A stretch of DNA of 64,000 bases from contig JAJLTO010000002.1 in NCBI GenBank assembly GCA_030568195.1, positions 620,001 to 684,000 of the forward strand, read 5' to 3'. Below the pieces are notes generated by a model. That model saw only the letters and a program-made list of their open reading frames with translations. It was not told where the DNA came from and did no database searches. Every line of letters starts with the position of its first letter. The first letter of the stretch is position 1. This DNA is from Dipodascopsis uninucleata var. uninucleata. Taxonomy: Eukaryota > Ascomycota > Lipomycetes > Lipomycetales > Lipomycetaceae. Both the position numbers and the translations under genes were made by a program. Positions 20,639 to 32,256 of this stretch are shown here, piece after piece.

Positions 20639-23402
20639 ATGGCAGCAACCGCTACATTTGCAAACAGTTTCTGGACCAGAGACTACATCACTGGTATGTC
20701 AAGTAGAAAGCAGTAGGCGGATTCTACGTTATTTGGATGGATAATTACTTACCACGCTTTCCGTGAATTGAACAGGTCTTAACACGCTGTATGCGAAAAT
20801 GCAACAGGGATGCGTCGAGAATGCAGAGATGGTCCACCTTGCTAACATAAGAGCAACTGCAGAAGAAGCTTATGGAATCAAGTTACAGGAGACAGGTGTG
20901 ACCGCCTCGCCAAAATCTACTGGATTTGCCAGAGACGAGGGCGCAAGTCTCAAGAAAGCATACGATGGAATTCTGGAAAAAAACGTGGAAAACGGATTGG
21001 CTCATCTCAAGATTGCTGAGAATATTCGTCAAATGGTAGTCTACCCCTTTTCCCGATGGGCTCTGGATCATGAAAGGCGTGTTGTGCATTCACACGAAGA
21101 CACTTTAAAAAAAGTCAGATTGGTAGAAAAGCTTAGGAAAGATGCTCAGAAGGCACGATTAAACTATTTCAATCGTGCTCGTCTTATTGATAATCTCGAA
21201 AGTGAACAAAGCTTTGCGTTTCAGGATCCTAACAACCCAGCGGTTAATACTAACGAAAATGTTGATCCGATGTCACCTTCAAGGTCCAGTACACTTCAGT
21301 CGGATCATGTCAGTTTAGAAAGTAAAGAAACCAATGACGGTGCTGAGGAGATATATGAAGTCGGATCACAGTCTTTCACTCATGTGCAAATAAGTGAATT
21401 GTTAACAAAGATGCTTGACACTATTCCTACAACAGATGTGAGAATCGCAATTCTGGGCACCTATAAAGATACTTCTTCGGGACAGCAGATAGTCGATTGG
21501 ATCATGCGGAATATGGACGTCTCAACTTTAGCAGGTGCTGAGAACGTCGGTCAGGATTTAGTCGACTATGGTTTTTTACGTCTTGTTGGTGCCATGGGTA
21601 ACACGTTTGCCAATAGCTCTGTGTTCAAATACCAATGGCGTAAGAAGGCATTTATATTTGCTGGAAAAGTGGTACCTGATAACAAAGACAACATCATAAA
21701 TGAATATCTAGGAGGCATTGTTAGTGCAGCTACCGGAAATTCGAATATTAGTATATCAAAGGACGAGACACCCCGACAACGTCTACTTCGAGAAGCTACG
21801 CAAGCTGATGAAACATATAAAGATGTGATTCGACGCCTTGATTCTGCTAGATGCGTCCTTGAGGAGGCGCTCATGGCACACTACAAGAATTTGGAGAAAT
21901 ATGAGCTCGAACGTTTGCATCAAATTAAGTCAGCAATGCTCGTATTTTCTGCAGCCATTTCTAATGTTATTCCAAGCATGCAAGCTGCTGTTGATGGTAT
22001 GATGCTTTTTCAAGAGACTGTATCTCCAGAAAAGGATTTGAGATATATGTTAGAGAGATATCGTACTGGATCATTTTTGCCTCAGACAGAAGTCCATGAG
22101 AGTTATTACATGTCAAGTAGTGAACAAGTATTTGGAGTCAGTCTTGAGACGCGCGCGCGAGAAGATGGAAGAAAAATTCCTTTTGTAGTAACTTGCATTT
22201 TAAGTTATATGGATGAGCAATATCCAGAATTAGATGATGATAAAACACGACAAGAAGTTTGGTTTAAGGACGTATCTCTTGCTACTGTACATCAGCTCCG
22301 AAACGAAATAAACAACGGTAAAACTTTCAGCAAGACAATTCTCGCGAAATACAATGTTGCAGTGGTAACTAATGTTCTTAAGTTGTACTTTCTTGAACTT
22401 CGCGAATCACTAATTGATCCGAAGCTGTACGAAACAATCAAGGCTTATTATAACAGTCGTAGTGCAGATGGTGACGAACGTGAATCGGTCGAGGAGGCAA
22501 TAATTGAGCCTATATCTAATTTGATTGGCCAAATGATGGTTTATAATATTGCGACGCTTGATGCATTGATGTCACACTTTACTAGATTAATGGATCTAAC
22601 TTCTGCAAAGGAAGAATATGTCACGCGTTTAGCCTATGAACTTGCTCGTCTGGTACTAAGACCACGAGTCGAAAATTCACTTACTTTCGAAGATAGACAC
22701 GGATATAGGCTTGTTTTGGATCTTTTCAAGTATAAACAGCAGATCTTCTCCAAACTTAAGCGTAAGAGTTCGATGACAAAGGATAGCAAGGCTCGTCAGA
22801 TATCTGGAGATGAACGAAATCGTCGTTTGCTAGAAGAAGAAAGAAATAGGGCGTTAGCTTACCGTGCAAGATCGCCAGGTCCCTCAGGAGGAACTCAGAG
22901 TGGATCGCATAATTCTACTAGTTTGGCTTCAAGGATATCACTTGTATTGACTCCCCAGCGAAAACGAGGGCAGTATAGCATATCGTCGATCGATCAGATT
23001 ACTTCTGAAGGAAGATCTTCTGGTGGTGAAGCTCGACAACATAGTCATAGTCGATCCAAGACTCTATCATCTGTTGCGACTTTGAATGAAGATCAATTTA
23101 AAACTGAAGACGACGATAATAATGCTCTTCGTGGTAGACGTGGTGGATCAAATAGTGATGACGCTACGGTTGTGAGTAGCTATAGTCCAAAAGATACTGA
23201 CTCTGACTCGGAAACTTCAACGAAGAGAACTAGTCTACAATATGGTGAAGTCGGAAGAATGCTCGTAGGAGGTAGTGACGGAGATAACAGCGAACTTGAA
23301 AAAGCGAAAGATGTAGATGTAGATGAACATCTTTCATCCATTGAGAATCAAGTAGTGGGAGTAAGACTAATTGACAAGCCGATGGATGATGATGAGGAAT
23401 AA
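20639..23402 (+). CDS. RGD2: F-BAR, DEP and RhoGAP domain protein, Rgd2-like
   Basis: Two exons, 20639-20693 and 20776-23402 (82-nt intron, GTATGT/CAG), giving 893 residues. The first exon supplies the start of the F-BAR fold (MAATATFANSFW). The F-BAR helices span about 1-200 and 320-465. They are interrupted by a DEP domain at about 220-307 (SGQQIVDWIMRNMDV, QDLVDYGFLRLVG), the arrangement known from S. cerevisiae Rgd2. A RhoGAP domain follows at about 490-680 (VLKLYFLELRESLIDP). The C-terminal 200 residues are Ser-rich, acidic and disordered. Rgd2 is a GAP for Cdc42 and Rho5 at membranes. The usual arginine-finger motif GIxRxSG reads VWFKDVS here, with Lys516 at the Arg position. Length exceeds Rgd2 (714) mainly in the tail. 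Confidence 0.9.
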
Positions 23403-24320
23403 TTGCTTATAGCTATTGAATATTAGTATTAGTATATCAAGCTACTTTTATTTACTTTATATCTCAGGGAATGTATGACTAGTCATTTGTTAAAATGTTT
23501 TTAGCGATTTAAAGGTGAAATTTCCTTTTTCGTTACAGATACTGTGATTATCTTAATTTTTCTTCGTCAAAAACTTCGTTCATACAGCTTTAGTTTTATT
23601 ATGCTTAAAAAGATTTTACATTTTAGTTACATTTTTTGGTTTAGTTTAAATATCTTATTCTTTTATCCCTGTTCACATATCCTAACTTTCTCCAGCTGTT
23701 TTTTTTTCTCTTTTTCTATAGGCGTTCATGAGTTTTACTCTTTTTTGGATTCTTGTTCCTCTAAATCTAATAGTTACATTATGATTTTTGTAACATTTAC
23801 CTTTCACCAGAAGAATAGTTAAGATATTTCTAGAGGAATGTAAAAGCGAAAAAATCTAACAATAATTTAATATGGTGTTTATGTAGCTATAGGACTAAAT
23901 GCTTCCAACTAATTATAAAATTCTGTAACATGAGTATAAAATTCGCAATAGCAAAATAAGACAAATATAAAGAGTATTAAACTGCAACATCGAATACAAA
24001 ACAAACTATATTATAGCATAATAAACGAGACTGAAAGGAAAACGAATCTAAATTTCAAAAGCATCATAATACATGCTCCACCACCAGAAATTGATGAAGT
24101 ACGTATAAAATATATTATAATAGATATCTGTGCACTTTTATGCATAAAAATTTCAAAATATTGCTCTCCTATTTTAAACCTTGTGAAAGGCTGTAAAACG
24201 TCCATATATCAAAAGTAAAAATGAAAATTGCAACAACACTATTAGAAGGAACAAATCATGGAATCTGCAGGTGACATGTGAACTTAACATACTATGTCTA
24301 ATGGGAATAGTCACGAATAT
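23403..24320. other. Convergent 3' region of RGD2 and ERG11
   Basis: A very AT-rich region between two converging genes. The open frames are low-complexity (Phe/Ile/Ser-rich) and not gene-like. Nothing else is seen. Confidence 0.5.
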
Positions 24321-25895
24321 CTAGTTAATCTTGGTAGCATTGCGTCTTCTCCAGATGATGTTGGTAGGTTCACTTGGTAAAGTCACCATACTTGAATAAT
24401 CGGGTGGGGGAACACCTCGACCCTCAGGTAGTTCCCAATCAAACTCGCGAAGAATCTTAGACATAATCGTACCAAGCTGACAGTAAGCAAACTGCTCACC
24501 AATACATCGATGTCTACCGGCACCAAACGGAAGATAAGGTGAGTTAGCACCTTTAGAAACGGTCTTCGAATCGGAGTCAGCATTAAGGTTGACCTCGTTT
24601 TTATTCTCATCCCATCTCTCTGGTCGGAAGACCAGAGGATCACTGAAATATTGTTCATCAATCATAGGGACGCCAGGGGCAGCCAGAATATAGTTACCCT
24701 TAGGAATAACATACTTACTACCCTCAATAGGCAAATCCTTCATAACCTTACGCATAAGCGAGTGAAGAGGAGGGTGCATTCGGAGAGTCTCGCGGATAGT
24801 GAAGGTCAAAAGAGGCATGTTTTGCAAGTCCTCGTACGTAACCTCACGGTCACCAAGAACTTCAACCTGCTCTTGATAGAGGCGATTGCGCAAGTCAGCA
24901 TCTGCACCAAGATGCAGCAACATCCATGTGCTAGTAGCAGCAGAGGTATGCTGACCTCCCATTAGAATGCCAATCATCATGTTTGCGATTTCACGATCAG
25001 TCATACGCACACCATCTTTGTAAACAGCGTCCTTGATATAAGTATTGATTAAATCAGGATCTGAAAAGTCACCAATCTTTCTGCGGTGGCGAATTACCTC
25101 CAAATAAGTATCTGAAATCTTCTTCTGCGCAGCATCACGATTCCATGAAGCAGGAATTGGAATGTGAGGGAAGACAAAGTGAAGTGGAGTGAAACCGCGG
25201 TCAAGGTCGTGATACAAATCAGCAAACGATTCATCGAACTTCTGACGAACCTCACGACCTTGGAGAGTGAGAGAAGCAGTGAAAATAGTCATTTCGGGCA
25301 TAGCAGTCATCAAATGAGCAGTACCAGTCTGCTTGTCTGGATTTCCTCCGAAGAATTGAGGCGACTTGAGCAAGTATTTGTCGACCTCTGAGCTAATCTG
25401 TGGGACATAAGATTGAAAGGCTTGCGAAGTCAAAGCTGTCTTAGCAAATTTCTTCTGCTCCATCAATCGATGATTAGGGCAGTCATAGATGACACCGTTG
25501 CCAAATACAGGAGTAGTCAAATGCCTATAAGCATCCTCAGCAGAGACCAACGAGTGCTTAGCATTTAGGACGAAGTCGTTGCCTTTTGGTCCAAGAGCGA
25601 CGTTTACGACGCGGCCAAGCAGCATGAAGCAGAAGACATCTCCGTACTTTTTTCTGTTGTCTTCGAAGAACTTGTAGGGGTTCATACCATAGGAGACAGC
25701 AGAGCCCAAGAAAGGCACCCAATTAAAGACCATGGGAGGAGAATTGGGGCTTCTGCCGACGAGCTGGTAGAAAATGTTAAGGAAAAACAACGCAGCAATA
25801 AGACCTACAACACTGCCAGCGATAAACGAGCCGTCAAATGTTGCGTAGGCATATTTTATGGGCGCAATGAAGGGGATATGGTCGACAAACGACAT
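24321..25895 (-). CDS. ERG11: Lanosterol 14-alpha-demethylase (CYP51)
   Basis: A single-exon P450 of 524 residues, the usual length. An N-terminal ER anchor helix lies at about 23-45. The I helix contains GGQHTSAATSTW, the CYP51 signature with the proton-relay His-Thr. The K-helix ExxR is in IRETLRMHPPLHSLMR, and the heme loop FGAGRHRCIG has the thiolate Cys464. VIYDCPNHRLMEQKKFAK is the B-C loop region: Tyr137 corresponds to C. albicans Tyr132 and the following KK to Lys143, so common azole-resistance positions look wild-type. It removes the 14-methyl group of lanosterol or eburicol in ergosterol synthesis. A CArG palindrome lies about 415 nt upstream. Confidence 0.98.
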   Translation of the reverse strand: MSFVDHIPFIAPIKYAYATFDGSFIAGSVVGLIAALFFLNIFYQLVGRSPNSPPMVFNWVPFLGSAVSYGMNPYKFFEDNRKKYGDVFCFMLLGRVVNVALGPKGNDFVLNAKHSLVSAEDAYRHLTTPVFGNGVIYDCPNHRLMEQKKFAKTALTSQAFQSYVPQISSEVDKYLLKSPQFFGGNPDKQTGTAHLMTAMPEMTIFTASLTLQGREVRQKFDESFADLYHDLDRGFTPLHFVFPHIPIPASWNRDAAQKKISDTYLEVIRHRRKIGDFSDPDLINTYIKDAVYKDGVRMTDREIANMMIGILMGGQHTSAATSTWMLLHLGADADLRNRLYQEQVEVLGDREVTYEDLQNMPLLTFTIRETLRMHPPLHSLMRKVMKDLPIEGSKYVIPKGNYILAAPGVPMIDEQYFSDPLVFRPERWDENKNEVNLNADSDSKTVSKGANSPYLPFGAGRHRCIGEQFAYCQLGTIMSKILREFDWELPEGRGVPPPDYSSMVTLPSEPTNIIWRRRNATKIN

Positions 25896-27317
25896 TTTTG
25901 AGCTGAATTCTCGAAGTACTGAAAGATCTGTAGAAGAATGCGTTTCTCTTTGAAAGATACTGGAGAAAAGATGTGTAAAGTTGAAGAGCTAAAGAAAAAA
26001 GTAGCACGCCCTTCCAAATATTCTATAAATATCAGGGTCAAGCTTACACCTAACACGATAAAACCGCAGAATATCGATACCCAGTAGTGCACTTCAAGTG
26101 CCACGAAAGTCGAGTTCTGTGATTTGTTTTTTTTTTGGAGAGCGCGCTGGCGTTTTATTTAGAGGCTTTGTGGGATTGATTACTTTACTTTATTACCCTT
26201 TTATTTTAGTGTAAATGACACGATGATAGATGCATAGGGCGATTTGAGTAGCTCTAAAAGTTGCACAGTAATGCGATTTTCTCGTATGATCTTAATATTG
26301 CCACCACAAACTTCCATATATGGAAGTTCGTTTAAAGCTTTATGCGGCTCCTAATCCATATTGGTTTTACATTTTGCACTATTTAGTGATAATCCGAATA
26401 CGACCATAAATCCGAGTCTGAGCTCGTTCTGAACTATAGATATACATCCTTGATATTATAAACTAGAATTTGAAGTGAACTGATTCGCCGCCCTATATCA
26501 CTTTCTAAAATCCCCATCAGGATCTATTATAGGGCATATATGCTTTAGATTATCCGCCCGTCTGGTTCTACCGTGCGTTTATAGCATTTACGATCGTCTG
26601 TCAGCTAATATAATTCATATACAGATACCACAACCGCCACGAGCCCAGGTGTGAAACGTAGAATGCTGCGAAGTAATATCCAGCTCTGATACATGCAGTA
26701 AATACGTATATCCCGCACGGTATTGACGTGTATGCCATAGAGCAAATAGTTTAGTAGATATGAAGCCCTAACTTACGTGATACTCTCGACAAAAGCCCCT
26801 GCCATTTATGCTTCAGGCATGTTTCTCCTGTTTACAGCAGCAGCACCAGGAGGACGCCATCGATAGCCCAGCGTGCAAATTAACAGCAAGTAAAGCGGCA
26901 CGCATTTGACAATCTCTAGTATCTCAATAGCTCAACAAACTAGCTATCAACTAAATATCGCGTACTCATATCACATTTAGGAACTGCTGCTGTAGCCAGA
27001 AGCAATCCTCGCAGATAGATATGTACACATTATATGGGTAGACGCGGGAGTAAAAGAGAAATCATATTAGGATCGTAAAAGATTTTTTAATCCTTAAATC
27101 ATACGAAACAAGATAATTTAATGCGCAGAAACTATAATTTCTTCGTAAATATTACTGTATTACTTGCAAAAAGAATCTTTTGGATTCTATGAAGTTATAT
27201 GTACAATTGCATGGAGCTGTAAAAACGTGGCGATAACCCGAATATATGTAGAGAAAGATACAGATATAAAACACAATATCGACTTTTATGAGATAGCGTG
27301 CACACACTTGCCCTCTA
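25896..27317. other. ERG11 upstream region
   Basis: A 1.4-kb region holding the ERG11 promoter and the 3' flank of the bL34m gene. I find no TCGTATA (Upc2-type) sterol element. The notable site is the palindrome at 26309-26328. No gene is seen. Confidence 0.5.
26309..26328. promoter_or_regulatory. 20-bp perfect palindrome containing a CArG box
   Basis: AACTTCCATATATGGAAGTT is a perfect palindrome centred on CCATATATGG, an exact CC(A/T)6GG box for MADS-type factors (Mcm1 or Rlm1 type). It lies about 415 nt upstream of the ERG11 start. The symmetry extending beyond the core argues against chance; the factor and target are inferred. Confidence 0.6.
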
Positions 27318-27638
27318 TTAATGAGACAGATACCAGCGACCCTTCGCTCGTCGTCGAGCGATGATCTTTCGTCCATTAGGTGTGCGCATGCGGGCCAAGT
27401 AGCCGACGCGGTTCTTTCGCTTGCGATTACTAGGCTGATATGTGTTTCCACGCGCCTTCCATCGTCGCTGCATCATCTGCGGGAATGCGCCAAAATCTAT
27501 CGATAGTATCGATTGAGTTCCAGGAGGATTCTCAAATACACTGACAGCTGGCGAAGACGTCAGCTGTGCACGCACATTGTTTGAGAGGAGGGAGCTTCTT
27601 GCGTTGCTCAGAGCGTTGTTGCTGAACAGCGAGGACAT
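27318..27638 (-). CDS. MRPL34: Mitochondrial ribosomal protein bL34m
   Basis: A single-exon protein of 106 residues, matching yeast Mrpl34 (105). The C-terminal 45 residues are the bL34 domain: [22 protein letters not shown], then [18 protein letters not shown], the almost invariant basic hairpin that binds large-subunit rRNA. The N-terminal part, [19 protein letters not shown], is a Ser/Asn/Arg-rich mitochondrial presequence. The frame continues upstream to 27683 only from a GTG, so the ATG at 27638 is chosen. Upstream, 514 nt away, lies the divergent RPA14 gene. Confidence 0.95.
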   Translation of the reverse strand: MSSLFSNNALSNARSSLLSNNVRAQLTSSPAVSVFENPPGTQSILSIDFGAFPQMMQRRWKARGNTYQPSNRKRKNRVGYLARMRTPNGRKIIARRRAKGRWYLSH

Positions 27639-28151
27639 CAATCTAGCGAGCGAGCTTATTAGTTCCCGGTGTTTACGGCACACGGATCATATCTTTAAAA
27701 CTGAATCATTTATAGCTTACCTGATCCCCCGACCCGGTATAAGACTTGGGCTGTTGCCCGACAATGCGCTTCCCGTGGTGACCGCAAGTCGTCCAATTCT
27801 GCTTATTAGCGACTGCATTTTTTGTCTCTTTTCTTGCACGCTTCAATTGCTAAGTGCAGATTCAGTATCGCAAAATCTTTTCCCAAATACGTATACAATA
27901 ATTTCACTTCTGCTCAATGACAACAGACTCCGTTAGCCCTAAAGTATCGGAGCTCCAATGGTCTTGATATGTTCAGCACGAACATACGATAATTTTTTGA
28001 CACCGCATTTAATCGTAAAATTCTACATATTAACCCTACTGCACACTCAAAAAAAAAATTTGTAGGTAAGTACTGTCCGTTTCATTACTATATTTTAGAA
28101 CACAGAGACACAGGCAAAATAAACTATTAGAATATTATATTACAGACATCC
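27639..28151. other. Divergent promoter region MRPL34 / RPA14
   Basis: It contains both promoters. A possible 5'-leader intron of RPA14 (GTAAGT at 28066, ACAG acceptor ending at 28145) lies at the right end. An A-run (9 A) is at about 28050. The plus-strand open frame 27577-27936 largely mirrors MRPL34 and I reject it. Confidence 0.5.
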
Positions 28152-28613
28152 ATGTCGGGTCAAATCAGGAGAGAGAATGGTATAACTACTGTGCAAGTCA
28201 TAAATGTCCGCAAGTTAGATAATATAGAGGCACAGCACATGCTAGACGCTTTCATTGGTACCATTGAACCGCCTGAACAGCAAAATCAGAACAGCATCCT
28301 AACTGCAGAGGAGGGTGATCCAGGTACCAAACCATATGGTCTGGCAAATTCTATAATACAGCAGTTGAATCGAATCAGTAGGGAACTACGAGGTTTACCT
28401 CCGCTCGTTCGAAAGCGCAAACTAGAAGCTTACGAAGGTGCAAGTGAAGGACTCGTAAACGAAAACGAAAACGACATTCTCATGGAAGATGCCGCCGCTG
28501 ATCAGCGAGGTGTGTCTGATGGACGAATCGATAAAGCTGAACGTAAGCGTCTGAAGAAGGAGAGACGTAAGGAGGAAAAGAGACAAAAACAGTTTGCACA
28601 CAGTAATAGCTAA
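28152..28613 (+). CDS. RPA14: RNA polymerase I subunit A14 (Rpa14/Ker1-like)
   Basis: A small single-exon protein of 153 residues. The core VQVINVRKLDNIEAQHMLDAFI resembles the N-terminal segment of yeast A14 that pairs with A43. SIIQQLNRISRELRGLPPL matches the second conserved A14 helix (SISQLKRIQRDFKGLPP in S. cerevisiae). The C-terminus is a highly charged KAERKRLKKERRKEEKRQK helix, as in fission yeast Ker1. A14 forms the Pol I stalk with A43. The two parts are separated by a 25-residue acidic linker. Assignment rests on these two short blocks, so it is good but not certain. Confidence 0.75.
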   Translation: MSGQIRRENGITTVQVINVRKLDNIEAQHMLDAFIGTIEPPEQQNQNSILTAEEGDPGTKPYGLANSIIQQLNRISRELRGLPPLVRKRKLEAYEGASEGLVNENENDILMEDAAADQRGVSDGRIDKAERKRLKKERRKEEKRQKQFAHSNS

Positions 28614-29055
28614 ACTTTTAATGCTCTGAAATTCTAGTTTGTTTGTATCTGTTGAAATTTCATACTAGTGTTTATATATTCTGCAGACTGTTTGGGAAGG
28701 TGGGATGAGATTTTTAATTTCATGGCTCTTTAATTATTTGTAATATTAGCAAAAGTAATTTGTTCATTTAATTGGATGTGTCTGTCGCCGGAAGGCAGCG
28801 ATATAGAGAAGAAAGAAGCAGTGTATGTAGGACTATGTAATATGATCAGGTCCTTCCTTACATTATTGCTTAAACAGATAGTTTGTATAATATTTAGAAT
28901 TCAAATTGGTCAAAAGCAGATCACACTTGCATGCATTTATTATACATTTACTATAATTCATAATAGTGGGAACGATGTTACCATTTGAATTTTATTATAC
29001 AGAGTGAAATTTGTGTGTGAACCTTCCAAACTTTTACGCTGAGTTTTCTATATAG
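28614..29055. other. Convergent 3' region of RPA14 and STE24
   Basis: An AT-rich flank of two converging genes. The frame at 28776-28988 has no recognisable content. Nothing else is seen. Confidence 0.5.
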
Positions 29056-30593
29056 CTACTCCTCCTTCTTTTCGTTCTTCCACCCCATAGCTCTCAATCG
29101 TTCTGGAAGGATAGGATGAGAGTAATGATAGCTGCTATAGAGCCAATCCGCATCCATTGTACTCAAGTTTTGGACGTGAAGCTTAATAAGGGCTTCCGAA
29201 AGTTCTTTTGAGTAGCTGAGATTTACAGCAAAGGCATCTGCTTCATATTCGTGCTTCCTACTCAACACACTAAGACCATAAGACAGAACACTGTTAAGAG
29301 GTCCTAGTATGTCATTAAAAAGAATGAATCCAATCATAATAGGCTTCTCATTGAAGAAGCCGAATGATCTATATAAAGAATTATTGTTAATGAAGACAGC
29401 AAATGAGACAAACAGTGTGAATAAATGGATTTGCTGAATCAACAGCATTTTGGTCGTATGTGAAAGTGCCCAATGGCCCAATTCATGAGCTAGATACTTA
29501 TGTCAGTTTCTTATAATTTAGTTTCAGAATTCAAAAATACAAACCTAATACAGCGACCACCTCATCTGGCTCGAACTTATCAATCAGCGTATCATAAATA
29601 ACAATATGTTTCTTCCATGGTAATCCATAGAAGTAAGCATTGCTGTGAGCACTGCGCTTGGAACCGTCAATTACAAATAGATCTTTCAAAGGAAACTTAA
29701 GCTTAGACGCAAGATTCTCGACTTCGGTCTTGATCTTGCCTTCCGTAAGAGGAGTGACCTTGTTAAACAGAGGCTGTATCAAAATAGGATAAACGATAAT
29801 AGCAACCACCTGAAAAGCTAACGTGAAGAGCCAAAGATAATAGAAGAACTTATTTCCAAAATATAGGATAATTTTGAGGAACACTGAGAGGAGAGGCGTT
29901 CCGATTACAATAGTAAGAAGCTGAGTCTTGATAAAATCGGTAACAAATAAGGAAGGTGTTTGCTTATTGAAACCAAACTTCTCCTCCAAAACAAAAGTCG
30001 AATAGATCGAGAGAGGTAAGCTAAGCAGTGTTGAAACAAAGTTATAGCCCAAGAAAAATAAAACGGACTGCGTGATCTAAAAGAATAAATATTAGTTGTT
30101 AACATGTGTCAAGAACGAGAGTACTGCATCTCCTTCCAGCTAGCTTCAGCATGCTTCTTTAATTCTTACTTCGCCAGAGAATCGTGCAGGCATCATCTTT
30201 AATGCGATTCCTGCAAAACCCCAAAATTTCGGTAACACATCACCAATAATAAAAGAAGTGTCCATTAAATATCCATAAACACTGCTGAAAAATCCAAACT
30301 TGGCCTTCGCTCTAGAATAGGTCTGTGATTTTGTAAACGTTTCATCATCAACTGCACCTTCCAGAGCTTTTGGTGGCGTTTCTCTCTTAAGAACTTGATA
30401 TTGGCGGTAACTTAAGTACGTTTCAAATAGATATTGAGCAGTAGAAAATCCAAGGATCAGTGTTTTCCAGTTGAACCCTGGTACATCTAGGGACTGTGCC
30501 AAAGACTGTAACAATTAGTTAGCGACCACTCAACTTCCTTGATGTTATGATCTTTTCATCACTTACAGGCAGAAACCCAAGTAAACTCATCAT
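29056..30593 (-). CDS. STE24: CAAX prenyl protease 1 (Ste24)
   Basis: Four exons on the minus strand: 30593-30567, 30505-30170, 30076-29545 and 29489-29056, giving 442 residues (yeast Ste24 has 453). The start is a double ATG (MMSLLGFLP). Exon 3 ends with a GTTTGT donor, and its junction with exon 4 (55-nt intron) rebuilds VVAVLAHELGHWALSHT, which includes the catalytic HExxH zinc site. EADAFAVNL near the C-terminus supplies the third zinc ligand (ExxxD type). About seven membrane helices surround the chamber. Ste24 cleaves CAAX proteins such as a-factor precursor in the ER and inner nuclear membrane and clears clogged translocons. Yeast Ste24 ends in an ER-retrieval dilysine; here the end is KNEKKEE, weakly similar. 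Confidence 0.95.
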
Positions 30594-31085
30594 AATTTAT
30601 GACACGATTAATCTAATCCTGATTATTTAATTAGGATGGCTATACTTCAATGCGAGAAGCTTCAAAACTAGAGCTGTATAGATAAATGCTGTAGTAGTAT
30701 AATTATGAATTAATAAAAGTTGGGTGGTAAAGGGATAGAAAAACATGCAATTTGCCAAACCTTTCCAACTTTAAATTAAATTGAAAGTGAACGAAGCTAC
30801 GAACTATACAACTAAATAAACAAGATTAATGTTTACGTGGAAATGTATAATACGAACCACGTATATTTCAATTGGCTTCTACTGGTAGAATTCGCTTTAA
30901 TTGAAACAAAATTTTCTTATAATATTATTGTAATAATTTGTAAACAGCATCTACATTGAAAATAGTAGGAAAACTAAAACGAGTAATCAGCTAGTCTAAT
31001 GTACCAGATGACATTGTGACCAGCATATAACCAAGTGATAATGTAGTTAGTCATCTAATTAGATATTTGGCTTAAATACGACTAT
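30594..31085. other. Intergenic region STE24-ARC40
   Basis: STE24 promoter and ARC40 3' flank, AT-rich. No gene or clear site is seen. Confidence 0.5.
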
Positions 31086-32256
31086 CTAAACTTCAAATAT
31101 AACGACGCGACCGTCTACACCAGTTGAGGAAACTTTTGTTACACGACCGCCAGCGACGGCATAAGGACGCAACTTTCTGTATAAACAATTTAGTTAGTTT
31201 CTGTAAATAACATCTGAATCAAATCAAAAAAAACACATACGTGATAGTGTTCTGGTGAATAGTTGGTAGAGCTGTATCATCATTGGCAGCTTGTGTACTG
31301 CCTTTTAGATCCATCTGCCTAAACATGTTCAAAGCAGAACTCTCGCGATTTTCGCTACTTTTCTTAGAGCTCATTGGATCATCAACTGAATGATCCAAAG
31401 CCCAACCGTTTTCAGAGCCTGCAAACACGACTGGATGACAATTGTGACCAGCAGTAATAATCTCATTCTCTGAGAGCCAAACAAGTGACATATATGGTAG
31501 CATAGAAGTCGTGATACTGATGACAGCTGCAGGCGGTTGCTCTGGCGCAGACGGGTAGACTACTGTGATAGCTGAGTCATGCGACACGAATGCCAGAGCA
31601 TTTCCAGAAGGTGAGAAAGCAGCATCGTGGACCCATCCACCAGCCGCCGACGTGAAGTCACCGCACAAAGTCTGGAAAGGGATCTTCTCACCCCATGCAG
31701 TCGGCTCGGGTCTAGCATCTATTCCCTTAATAAACGTCGAAAAGACACGGGCATGGGAATCCGTACTTCCAGCGGCTAACAACACAGAGTTTGGATGCCA
31801 GCTGACAGAGAGTACAGTGGAACGAAGGGGTTTCTTGATGTGCTTGGACACCCACCAATCATTCTCCTCCTCAAAATAGCATACAGCAATTGCACGAGCC
31901 CCTGAGCCCACTGCAAACTTCTTTTCGTCAGGAGACCATCTTGCGAAAGTGGCTGCACGGTTTATTCGCAAGAGAACCAAAGTTGGCTTGTAAGTGCCAT
32001 CTGAAGATGGCTCCCAGACCAAAGCATTTCTGTCTTGAGAACAAGTCACAATTCGTCCAGAGTTTGGCGCAATATCAACCGATGTAACAGTTTTATCATG
32101 ACCAGTAAGTGTAGTCTTTAAGACAAAAGCTCGAGTGTTTGAAGTATCGTAGATCTCGACAGAAGTATCTCGAGCGAGAGCAAGCAAGCTCCTGTCCCGT
32201 GAAAAGGAGTGGTCTGAAATAGGAACGTGTCCTAAGCTTTGGACTTGATGAGACAT
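31086..32256 (-). CDS. ARC40: Arp2/3 complex subunit 1 (Arc40/ARPC1)
   Basis: Two exons on the minus strand: 32256-31241 and 31176-31086 (64-nt intron, GTATGT/ACAG), giving 368 residues; yeast Arc40 has 384. It is a seven-bladed WD40 propeller: TGHDKTVTSVDIAPNSGRIVT, then QDRNALVWE, ATFARWSPDEKKFAVGSGAR and TVLSVSWHPNSVLLAAGSTDS can be read as successive blades. A short Ser-rich insertion at about 310-345 corresponds to the ARPC1 protrusion helix. The last exon supplies the final blade strand (GRVTKVSSTGVDGRVVIFEV). It anchors the Arp2/3 complex for branched actin nucleation at endocytic patches. I start at the ATG at 32256; the upstream open codons lack an ATG. Confidence 0.95.

Noticed and set aside
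25856-26104. Minus-strand frame upstream of ERG11
   Set aside because: It overlaps the ERG11 start in another frame and has no homology that I can recognise.
27577-27936. Plus-strand frame of 119 codons opposite MRPL34
   Set aside because: Mostly antisense to MRPL34 and without domain content.
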